Origin: an uncultured Bacilli bacterium
Lineage (GTDB): Bacteria > Bacillota_I > Bacilli_A > RF39 > UBA660
DNA length: 14,533 bases
Reading direction: 5' to 3'
Assembly (NCBI GenBank): GCA_947628635.1
Contig: CANRAX010000023.1
Span: 1 to 14,533 of the forward strand
Shown: positions 1-5,560 of the stretch, piece after piece
Numbering within the stretch: the stretch's first letter is position 1
How the letters are laid out: the number at the start of each line of letters is the position of its first letter
Made by a program: the position numbers and the translations under genes
The notes under the pieces: generated by a model
What the model was told of the DNA's origin: nothing
What the model saw: the letters and a program-made list of their open reading frames with translations, nothing else
The model's database searches: none

Positions 1-320
1 GAATTTTTTACTGGTACTGTCAATTCTGCAAAATCGCCTGGTTTTCTTAAAGTAACTTTTAAATTTTTAATAGCCATTAAACCGTCATTACTCTCTGTTT
101 CATAACTTATAGTACCATCACCACCAGTATTAGTATAAGTACTGTCACGAGGTATATTAATGTCAATAGTTTCTAAGGCATTCTTAGTTCCTTGAATTTT
201 TAGTTGATTTGATAAAGCTATATAAGCTACGGATAAACTTACAGTTATAATAAGTAAAGCTACTAATATAATTATTTTATATATCCTTGTATTTTCATTT
301 TTATCATCATTTTTTTGCAT
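1..320 (-). CDS. Secreted protein with SipW/TasA-type N-terminus, 3' end outside window
   Basis: I see an ATG at 320 preceded by a good ribosome site (AAGGAGG, 9 nt upstream). The frame stays open for 106 codons to the left edge, so the C-terminus is missing. The N-terminus is polar and charged (MQKNDDKNENTRIYK), then a hydrophobic segment of about 20 residues ending in LSVAYIALSNQL, then a Thr/Gly-rich beta-type region. It aligns along its whole visible length with the protein at 422-1078; shared blocks include LSVAY.AL, QL.I.GT, L.KPGD and VKN. A signal segment leading straight into a short beta strand is typical of Firmicutes proteins annotated as having a SipW-dependent signal peptide (TasA/camelysin-like). 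Export and cell-surface location are inferred; function is unknown. The protein has its own promoter, and its upstream neighbour ends in a terminator, so it is probably transcribed alone. Confidence 0.8.
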   Translation of the reverse strand, partial: MQKNDDKNENTRIYKIIILVALLIITVSLSVAYIALSNQLKIQGTKNALETIDINIPRDSTYTNTGGDGTISYETESNDGLMAIKNLKVTLRKPGDFAELTVPVKN

Positions 321-348
321 AAGACTTCCTCCTTATTATTATAGATAA

Positions 349-377
349 AGTATAGCACAATGTTTTAGTCTTTAAAA
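349..377 (-). promoter_or_regulatory. Sigma-A-type promoter with extended -10 for the gene at 1-320
   Basis: On the minus strand the -10 is TATACT (354 to 349), preceded directly by TGC (extended -10). A weak -35, TTTTAA, lies at 377 to 372 with a 17-nt spacer. The same TTTTAA-N17-TATACT arrangement with TGC occurs upstream of the paralog at 422-1078, which makes a chance match less likely. The transcript would start near 342, giving a 5' UTR of about 22 nt. Confidence 0.6.
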
Positions 378-381
378 GATT

Positions 382-414
382 TTTTCGAAAAAAAAAGACA
401 AATGAATGTCTTTT
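382..414 (-). terminator. Intrinsic terminator after the secreted paralog
   Basis: Just downstream of the TAA at 422-424, the minus strand reads AAAAGACA, a 6-nt loop, then TGTCTTTT, running into a long U tract (414 down to about 382). The stem is A/U-rich apart from its GACA/TGTC part. It separates the two tandem paralogs into independent transcripts. Confidence 0.7.
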
Positions 415-421
415 CTTAGTC

Positions 422-1078
422 TTAGCTATTTAAACCTTGTTGGAATGCAAATGTCATTGTTGGTAAAGTAACTGTAACAGGTGTTGCAGGAATTTTTGTA
501 GCGTCAGTATCATATTCAACTTTTACTGTAATAGTCTTACTACCTTCTGTCTTAGGTAAATCTAAATCAGAAATTCCTGATGTTCCGCTAGTAATAGTAG
601 TACCATCATAAGTGATTGTATATTTTACAGCTGGTGAACCAGTTCCACCATTTTCACAGACGATTTCCTTATCAGTGGCAGAAGTTCCACCTTCATCTGG
701 AGTAGCTTTACAACTCAATGCTCCAACAGTTCCAGTAATTGAAGCTAAATGAGCGTCGATATCACCTGTATTTTTTACATCAAATGATAAAGTAGCTGAG
801 TCGCCTGGTTTTTTTAATGTAGCTTTTACATCTACTGCGACAATTCCTTCTTGATTGGTTGCTGTACCACTAATACTACCTTCTCCTGTAGAAGCAGTTT
901 GTGTTGGTTGTAATGGTACATCAATATTCCAGTTAGAAGCTACGACATTAGCAGTTCCTTTAATTGATAATTGTTGTGCCAAAGCAGCATAAGCTACTGA
1001 TAAACATAATACAGCCACACATAATGCTACTGCTGTAATAATTTTAAATGACCTATTTTCTTTATTGTTTTGTTGCAT
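422..1078 (-). CDS. Secreted protein with SipW/TasA-type N-terminus (218 aa)
   Basis: The ATG at 1078 has a strong ribosome site (AAAGGAGG). Residues 1-11 are polar/basic, 12-34 hydrophobic ending in LSVAYAALA (a plausible signal peptidase site after A-Y-A or A-L-A), and the rest is Thr/Ser/Gly/Val-rich and probably all-beta. The sequence after the signal (QLSIKGTANV...WNIDV) resembles the first mature strand of proteins handled by the SipW-type peptidase; TasA and camelysin are the best-known members. Two cysteines (C123, C141) flank a short acidic Gly-rich loop and could form a disulfide outside the cell. It is a paralog of the partial protein at 1-320. Function is not recognised; a surface or matrix role is inferred from the family only. 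It has its own promoter and terminator. No signal peptidase gene is in the window. Confidence 0.85.
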   Translation of the reverse strand: MQQNNKENRSFKIITAVALCVAVLCLSVAYAALAQQLSIKGTANVVASNWNIDVPLQPTQTASTGEGSISGTATNQEGIVAVDVKATLKKPGDSATLSFDVKNTGDIDAHLASITGTVGALSCKATPDEGGTSATDKEIVCENGGTGSPAVKYTITYDGTTITSGTSGISDLDLPKTEGSKTITVKVEYDTDATKIPATPVTVTLPTMTFAFQQGLNS

Positions 1079-1103
1079 TTTTTTCCTCCTTTATTATGTA
1101 TTA

Positions 1104-1132
1104 AGTATAGCATATCAATTTTTTCTTTAAAA
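1104..1132 (-). promoter_or_regulatory. Sigma-A-type promoter with extended -10 for the 218-aa secreted protein
   Basis: The minus strand reads TTTTAA (1132 to 1127), a 17-nt spacer ending in TGC, then TATACT (1109 to 1104). It matches the promoter of the downstream paralog in both hexamers, the spacer length and the TGC extension, while the rest of the spacer differs. The remaining upstream sequence to 1249 is A/T-rich, and I see no gene or RNA in it. Confidence 0.6.
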
Positions 1133-1249
1133 GTATTTTTTGCAAATTTTACACTATTTTAAAACTTTTTTTAGACAAAATTGTGTAAAGACGTTGATAT
1201 TATTAGGAATTAGAAAGAAAAAAATTCAATTTATTTGACAGAATATAAC

Positions 1250-1281
1250 AAAAAAACGAGTTTATTTTCCTTTACCCGTTT
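1250..1281 (-). terminator. Intrinsic terminator overlapping the 3' end of the last gene of the trmD cluster
   Basis: On the minus strand AAACGGGT (1281 to 1274) pairs with ACTCGTTT (1261 to 1254), with one G-U pair and a 12-nt loop, followed by a run of seven U (1256 to 1250). The left arm lies inside the last codons of the gene at 1262-1702 and its stop codon is in the loop, so coding end and terminator are shared. Confidence 0.7.
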
Positions 1282-1702
1282 GTCTTGTCAAATAATTAGT
1301 ATTTAATTCATAAAGACGCATTGTTGCTTCCTTTTGTAAAGCTTTTAATTGTTTCGACATTAATTCTAATTCTTTTTGTTTTAAGTATTCTCTATAACGA
1401 CTTTTAATTTCTACTTTAAATCTTTCTATTTGATTTAAAGCCTCACGAAAACTATCGCCACTATCATCATCACTAATTAATAATTCTGTTAAAATAGTTA
1501 TAAGACGATTATATTTTTTAATTACTTTCTTATAAATTAAAGGATGAGCTAATTTTTTATTAGATACTATAATATTTACTACCTTACTATCAGCAATCGT
1601 TAAACTTTTATTATTTGAAGTCATTCTAAACCCAGTAATATTTTTTAATTCTTCTTTAGCGATGAGACTATTTTTATTTTTTTGTCTTTTTACTACATAC
1701 AT
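1262..1702 (-). CDS. Conserved-looking small protein of unknown function linked to trmD (146 aa)
   Basis: The ATG at 1702 lies 10 nt after the trmD stop, behind a moderate ribosome site (GGAAG), so it is translated as the last gene of the rimM-trmD transcript. The protein is very basic. The N-terminal ~55 residues look like a small alpha/beta fold (an F-R-M-T-S-N-N-K segment, then IIVSNKKLAHPLIYKKV). The C-terminal half, about residues 80-135, is a charged continuous helix (FREALNQIERFKVEIKSRYR and onward) that could form a coiled coil. There is no signal peptide or membrane segment. I recall similar proteins in uncultured gut Bacilli but know no function and assign none. A link to tRNA or ribosome maturation is only suggested by its position. 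It ends in a terminator that overlaps its last codons. Confidence 0.75.
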   Translation of the reverse strand: MYVVKRQKNKNSLIAKEELKNITGFRMTSNNKSLTIADSKVVNIIVSNKKLAHPLIYKKVIKKYNRLITILTELLISDDDSGDSFREALNQIERFKVEIKSRYREYLKQKELELMSKQLKALQKEATMRLYELNTNYLTRQTGKGK

Positions 1703-1712
1703 CTTCCAGCAC

Positions 1713-2378
1713 CTACTTTTCTAATAAATCTGGTCGTAATTGTTCTGTCTTTTTAAGACTTTCGTTATGACGATATTCTTCTATCTTCTTATGATCTCCT
1801 GATAATAAAACTTCTGGAACTTCCATTCCTCTAAAGATACGGGGCTTTGTATAAGTTGGATAATCTAAAAGATTATCATTAAAAGAATCATCTAAATGGC
1901 TTTTCTCATTAATAACACCAGGTAGTAATCTAGTAATCGAATCTACTAATACCATAGCTGGAATTTCGCCACCCGTTAAGACATAATCACCAATACTAAT
2001 TTCCAAATCAGCAAGAGTTCTAATTCTCTCATCAAAACCTTCATAATGACCACAAATAATAATTAAATGTTTTTCTAAAGAAAGATCATAAGCCATTTTT
2101 TGCTTATAAGGAATACCACTAGGTGTAAGTAAAATAACTTTAGAATTTTTCGTTTTTAGTCTTTCAACACAATCAAAAATAGGTTGAGCCATTAAAACCA
2201 TACCCGCTCCTCCACCATAAGGAGTATCATCAACTTTATGATGAGGATCATCAGTATAATCTCTAAAATTATGAATATTTATAGTTACCTTCTTATCTTC
2301 TTTAGCTCTTTTAGTAATAGACTCTTCAAAAACAGTAGAAAACATATTAGGAAAAAGCGTTAAGATATCTATAATCAT
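1713..2378 (-). CDS. trmD: tRNA (guanine-N1-)-methyltransferase TrmD
   Basis: SPOUT-class enzyme that uses S-adenosylmethionine to make m1G37 next to the anticodon of a subset of tRNAs, which prevents +1 frameshifting; cytoplasmic. Diagnostic segments are DDTPYGGGAGM (50-60), the knot strand GHYEGFDERI (110-119), GDYVLTGGE (130-138) and LLDYPTYTKP (160-169). The length of 221 aa is slightly below the usual ~240, the difference lying in the C-terminal domain. The start at 2378 has an AGGTGA site. It follows rimM by 13 nt, the common rimM-trmD order, but the usual flanking rpsP and rplS are not here. Confidence 0.97.
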   Translation of the reverse strand: MIIDILTLFPNMFSTVFEESITKRAKEDKKVTINIHNFRDYTDDPHHKVDDTPYGGGAGMVLMAQPIFDCVERLKTKNSKVILLTPSGIPYKQKMAYDLSLEKHLIIICGHYEGFDERIRTLADLEISIGDYVLTGGEIPAMVLVDSITRLLPGVINEKSHLDDSFNDNLLDYPTYTKPRIFRGMEVPEVLLSGDHKKIEEYRHNESLKKTEQLRPDLLEK

Positions 2379-2391
2379 TATCTCACCTACT

Positions 2392-2871
2392 TTATTCGTA
2401 AATTTCTATAATAAGTTCTTTTTTATCTTTATCAATCTTTATTATTTGAGGAGAATTAAAAGGAATTAAAACTTCTTTATCAAATAAAACCCGTAAAATT
2501 TTATTAGTTGGGCTCGCTAAAAAGATTTCCTTTATTATTCCCTTTTTTCCCTTATTTGTCAAGACATTATAAGTAATTAAATCTTCATCTAAAATTTCAT
2601 TATCTTCAAAGTTTAAATCTTTTTTAGCAAAATAAACATCTTTTTGCATTAAAAATAATACTTCATTAATATTAGCATAATCATTTAAAGTTAGTAATTC
2701 ATATATCTTATGATGACGATAACTTTTTATTTCATAAGCTAAATTATCAATATATAAGCTATTACCTACTTTAAAAACTTTATTTTTATAAGGAAAATGA
2801 GAAAGAACTTTCACTTCTCCCTTAATGCCATGGGTACTAACTATTTTACCTACTTTAATATAATCATTCAT
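2392..2871 (-). CDS. rimM: 16S rRNA processing / 30S maturation protein RimM
   Basis: RimM binds ribosomal protein S19 and helps the 30S head mature. The N-terminal signature VGKIVSTHGIKGEVKV (residues 7-22) is clear, and the C-terminal PRC-barrel portion is recognisable by VLIPFNSPQIIKIDKDKKEL near the end. Its 159 aa is a little short for the family. The ATG at 2871 is only 2 nt after the stop of the methyltransferase gene, and its ribosome site (GGAGA) lies inside that gene's last codons, so the two are probably translationally coupled. Confidence 0.95.
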   Translation of the reverse strand: MNDYIKVGKIVSTHGIKGEVKVLSHFPYKNKVFKVGNSLYIDNLAYEIKSYRHHKIYELLTLNDYANINEVLFLMQKDVYFAKKDLNFEDNEILDEDLITYNVLTNKGKKGIIKEIFLASPTNKILRVLFDKEVLIPFNSPQIIKIDKDKKELIIEIYE

Positions 2872-2873
2872 TT

Positions 2874-3611
2874 TTATTCTCCATTTAATTCATATAATAA
2901 AATACTTGTCGCTATTGCTACATTGAGACTTTCAACATCCTTATTCATAGGAATATAAATATTTATATCACATAAAGATTGCAATTGTTTATTAAGTCCT
3001 TGTCCTTCATTTCCCATTAAAAGAGCATAACTTTTTTTAGAGTCTTTGTTTAAAGATTTTACATTAACCCCATTAATAACATTAGTTCCATATAAAGGAA
3101 TTTTTTTCTTTCTTATTATTTCAATAGCTTCATTTAAATCCATCTTGACAATATTTAGATAATTATAAATACCTTGAGTTGAACGTAAAACTTTACTATT
3201 ATATAAATCAACAGTATCTAAGGATAAAACCAATGTGTCAATATTGAATGCCTTGCTACTTCTAATAATAGTTCCTAAATTACCTGGATCTTGAATATTA
3301 TCTAGAAGCAATATTTTATTACCTATAATTTCTTTAGATTGCTTCTTTATACACAATGCCATAATAGGACTTGGTGTATCTAAAAAAGAAAGTTTTTTCA
3401 TTATTTCTTCTGTTACATAAGTTGCTTCTAAATTATAGTTATTTGTGTAATTTTCTATTATAATAAGTTCTTTAATAATCTTATTTTTTACTGCTTCTTC
3501 AACTAGATGTTCTCCTTCTATTAAATATTCATTATTTAAATCACGATATTTTTTTTGTTTTAATTTTAACCAATATTTTATTTTTGTATTTTCTAAACTT
3601 GTTATAGTCAT
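2874..3611 (-). CDS. TrmH/SpoU-family RNA 2'-O-methyltransferase (YsgA-like)
   Basis: A SpoU-class trefoil-knot enzyme expected to methylate a ribose 2'-OH in rRNA or tRNA with S-adenosylmethionine. An N-terminal substrate-binding domain (about 1-90) is followed by the catalytic domain with its three motifs: N111-L-G...R117, the NEGQG loop at 201-205, and IPMNKDVESLNVAIA at about 220-234. Its 245 aa matches the YsgA-type subgroup of Bacilli. The exact nucleotide target cannot be told from sequence; RlmB-like or TrmH-like targets are possible. The start ATG overlaps the upstream stop codon by one base (TAATG). From memory, B. subtilis has the order sspI-ysgA-pheS-pheT, so the closeness of sspI and pheST here supports the YsgA relation. 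Confidence 0.88.
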   Translation of the reverse strand: MTITSLENTKIKYWLKLKQKKYRDLNNEYLIEGEHLVEEAVKNKIIKELIIIENYTNNYNLEATYVTEEIMKKLSFLDTPSPIMALCIKKQSKEIIGNKILLLDNIQDPGNLGTIIRSSKAFNIDTLVLSLDTVDLYNSKVLRSTQGIYNYLNIVKMDLNEAIEIIRKKKIPLYGTNVINGVNVKSLNKDSKKSYALLMGNEGQGLNKQLQSLCDINIYIPMNKDVESLNVAIATSILLYELNGE

Positions 3612-4249
3612 TAAAATCCCTTCATTTCTTCACGATATTTTTTATAATCGGGCATATTTTCTTCAACTAAATGCCAAAAATTACTAGAATGATCAGGATA
3701 TACTAAGTGTGATAATTCATGTATAATAACATAATCTAGATACTTAGTATCTCTTTTAATTAATTCAAGATTAATAGTAATAATATGAGTTTTAATATTA
3801 CATACACCCCATCTAGAAGTCATTTTTCTAATTCTTAGGCTTGGAAGAGGAATTTTCTTAGAAAAATTAGTATAATTTTTGGTTAAATGTTCTTGAAAAA
3901 GATTTTTAGCTTGTTTTTTATACCAATTATAAATATCAAAATCTTTAGGAAGAAAAACTTTATTTTCAACAAAATCTATATCTTTAGTATCTAGATAAAC
4001 AATATCATATTTTTTTCCAAGGTAGTAAAAACCAGTATTATTAGCTTTTTTTAATTTTTGTTGATCAATCATCTTAATAATTTTAGAATAATTTTCATTA
4101 AGTAACTTTTCAATATAATGAGTTGAAGTAAAAAGATTAGTTGTTACTTTAATAGTTAAGTCTTTAGTAACTCTTATATAAGTATTATGATTACTTCTTT
4201 TCTTTTCTATTTCTACATTATAATAGTCTTTTTCAACTTTAAAACGCAT
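3611..4249 (-). CDS. YgjP/SprT-like zinc metallopeptidase (DUF45)
   Basis: The catalytic helix HELSH (about 177-181 from the chosen start) with H187 in DHSSNFWH is the HExxH-x5-H pattern of YgjP-like M48-type metallopeptidases. The preceding RKMTSRWGVCN block is also typical. Members are cytoplasmic, and their physiological substrate is poorly defined. I chose the ATG at 4249: it begins MRFKVEKDYYN, is preceded by GGTGGTA, and gives 212 aa, near the family norm. The frame is open back to an ATG at 4330, but that adds a Phe/Leu-rich stretch without a ribosome site and is probably untranslated. It is the first gene of the run leading to trmD. Confidence 0.85.
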   Translation of the reverse strand: MRFKVEKDYYNVEIEKKRSNHNTYIRVTKDLTIKVTTNLFTSTHYIEKLLNENYSKIIKMIDQQKLKKANNTGFYYLGKKYDIVYLDTKDIDFVENKVFLPKDFDIYNWYKKQAKNLFQEHLTKNYTNFSKKIPLPSLRIRKMTSRWGVCNIKTHIITINLELIKRDTKYLDYVIIHELSHLVYPDHSSNFWHLVEENMPDYKKYREEMKGF

Positions 4250-4265
4250 TACTACCACCATTATT

Positions 4266-4274
4266 ATTTTAGCA
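4266..4274 (-). promoter_or_regulatory. Possible extended -10 for the metallopeptidase-trmD cluster
   Basis: The minus strand reads TGC then TAAAAT (-10 at 4271 to 4266), the same TGC extension as the two promoters at the left of the window. No convincing -35 is seen in the T-rich sequence upstream. It would give a very short leader before the ATG at 4249, so the call is tentative. Confidence 0.35.
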
Positions 4275-4338
4275 AAGTTTAAAAAAAAAGAAAAGAGACA
4301 CTTAAGTAGGAAGAAAAACTGGAAAAACATATTTTTAG

Positions 4339-4368
4339 GTATAAAATTTTATCTTTTTTTACACTATA
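4339..4368 (+). promoter_or_regulatory. Sigma-G-like forespore promoter of sspI
   Basis: GTATA (4339-4343), an 18-nt spacer, then CACTATA (4362-4368). This fits the published sigma-G consensus gyATr-N17/18-cAtwmTA with one mismatch, and sigma-F overlaps in specificity. The -10 lies about 18 nt before the ATG, with AAGGAGG (4374-4380) between. Known spore genes of this family are made in the forespore. Confidence 0.6.
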
Positions 4369-4386
4369 TTAGTAAGGAGGCAATAT

Positions 4387-4614
4387 ATGGACGTTAATAT
4401 TCGAGAACATATTATTAATAATTTTCAAGGAGATAATTATGAGACATTAAAAAAAGCTATTGATGAGTCTGTAAAGAATAATGATGAAATAACTTTACCT
4501 GGTTTAGGCGTCTTTTTTGAACTAATTTGGGAAAACGCCGATGTTGAAATGAAAAATAATTTAATAGAAATAATTAGAAAAAGAGTAAATAAAGGATTAG
4601 AAAACGAAAAGTAA
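4387..4614 (+). CDS. sspI: Small acid-soluble spore protein SspI
   Basis: A 75-aa protein matching the SspI family through its length: MDVNIREHII, the diagnostic centre LPGLGVFFELIW (37-48), and a charged helical end. B. subtilis SspI has the same N-terminal MDLNLR and LPGLGVLFEVIW, as I recall. SspI is a minor small acid-soluble protein found in the spore core and is transcribed in the forespore. The ATG at 4387 has a perfect AAGGAGG site 6 nt upstream. It is the only complete plus-strand gene in the window, is divergent from the trmD cluster, and lies behind a sigma-G-like promoter. Its presence implies that this AT-rich organism, or a recent ancestor, forms endospores. Confidence 0.9.
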   Translation: MDVNIREHIINNFQGDNYETLKKAIDESVKNNDEITLPGLGVFFELIWENADVEMKNNLIEIIRKRVNKGLENEK

Positions 4615-4617
4615 AAA

Positions 4618-4651
4618 CTAAAAAGCTCATCAGTGAAGATGAACTTTTTTA
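4618..4651. terminator. Bidirectional terminator between convergent sspI and the membrane-anchored protein
   Basis: AGCTCATC (4624-4631), a 6-nt loop, GATGAACT (4638-4645), with A-runs on the left and T-runs on the right. Read on the minus strand, all 8 pairs form (one G-U); read on the plus strand there is one C-A mismatch. It sits 37 nt or less from both stop codons and can serve both genes, with better pairing for the minus-strand transcript. Confidence 0.75.
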
Positions 4652-5434
4652 TTATTGAACTATTTCAAAACCACTATAATAGTAAAATAAACCTTTCTTA
4701 GTAAAAGTATATTTATACTTAGTTAATTTATCTTTATTATTATTAATAAATTCTTTAGCAGCTTCACTAGCATTATTAATATCATTACCAGTATAATCAC
4801 CTAAAGGAATATTATCTAAACCTTTATGATATTTGTTATCTTCTAAAATATAGACAAGAGCTGCTGTTATTTCTATTTTATCATTATTTCTAGTTGCTTC
4901 TATAATACTATCATAAGGTGAAATTGTTGCTACTCCACCACAACCACCTGGTGCTGAATAGTTAGTACCATTGTATTTAGCGGTACCGCACTCAAAACTT
5001 ACCTCATCCATATGATGATAGGTATTTTCACCAAATATCAATTCATAATAATATTTCACATCATTTTCTTCCAAGACATACTCTGTACCATTAAAACTAG
5101 TTGTTTTATTATAAAAATTAGCCGCTAATTTTGTCTTTTCTAAATCACTCAACTCACTTGCTGAATTTTTTGGAAGATTAAAAGCTTTATTATAACCATA
5201 AACATAACTGTATAAAAATTTAATATAAGGATCATTAACATTAATTTCTTCTACGTCATTAGTATTACTATTTTCATTACTATTATCACTAGTATTTTTG
5301 ATATCTGAATTTAAAGAAGAATTATTACTCTTAAACATAAAAGTATAATAACCCATTCCAACTAAACCAATTATTAATATTAAAATTATAATAATATAAA
5401 AAATACTATTATTATTACTACTATTTTTTTCCAT
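4652..5434 (-). CDS. Membrane-anchored extracytoplasmic protein of unknown function (260 aa)
   Basis: The ATG at 5434 has AAAGGAG 9 nt upstream. An ATG 36 nt earlier in the same frame (5470) is rejected because that site would then fall inside the coding region. The protein has a short polar Asn/Ser-rich N-terminus, one hydrophobic segment at about 11-34 and no obvious cleavage site, so it is probably an N-terminally anchored protein facing out. A low-complexity Asn/Ser/Asp linker (36-62) follows, then a globular part with many Tyr. C149 and C165 bracket a Gly/Asn segment and could form a disulfide. I do not recognise the family. It is transcribed alone, between the pheT terminator and the shared terminator with sspI; I found no convincing promoter. 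Confidence 0.75.
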   Translation of the reverse strand: MEKNSSNNNSIFYIIIILILIIGLVGMGYYTFMFKSNNSSLNSDIKNTSDNSNENSNTNDVEEINVNDPYIKFLYSYVYGYNKAFNLPKNSASELSDLEKTKLAANFYNKTTSFNGTEYVLEENDVKYYYELIFGENTYHHMDEVSFECGTAKYNGTNYSAPGGCGGVATISPYDSIIEATRNNDKIEITAALVYILEDNKYHKGLDNIPLGDYTGNDINNASEAAKEFINNNKDKLTKYKYTFTKKGLFYYYSGFEIVQ

Positions 5435-5520
5435 ATAAGCCAACTCCTTTAATTTATTCAATTGTAACATACATATAAAAGGAAAAGAAAAACTTATACT
5501 AAAAAAAATGTCAACAATGT

Positions 5521-5552
5521 AAAATCTCCTATACTTTTATTTAGGAGATTTT
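5521..5552 (-). terminator. Intrinsic terminator of the pheST transcript
   Basis: An 11-bp perfect inverted repeat, AAAATCTCCTA (5521-5531) and TAGGAGATTTT (5542-5552), with a 10-nt loop, 9 nt after the pheT stop. In the pheT direction the U-run after the stem is short and forms part of the stem, so termination may be incomplete. Confidence 0.7.
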
Positions 5553-5560
5553 TTAAATAT

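Noticed and set aside
1133..1249. Possible small gene or RNA upstream of the 218-aa secreted protein
   Set aside because: A/T-rich sequence with no ribosome site, start, or stable hairpin beyond the neighbouring terminator.
4250..4330. 27-residue hydrophobic N-terminal extension of the metallopeptidase, looking like a membrane segment
   Set aside because: No ribosome site at the ATG at 4330; the T-rich DNA gives Phe/Leu by default, and the family begins near the ATG at 4249.
5486..5514. TTGACA on the minus strand (5514 to 5509) as a promoter for the membrane-anchored protein
   Set aside because: The nearest -10-like sequence (TATAAG) is only 10 nt away and nothing suitable lies 16-18 nt downstream.
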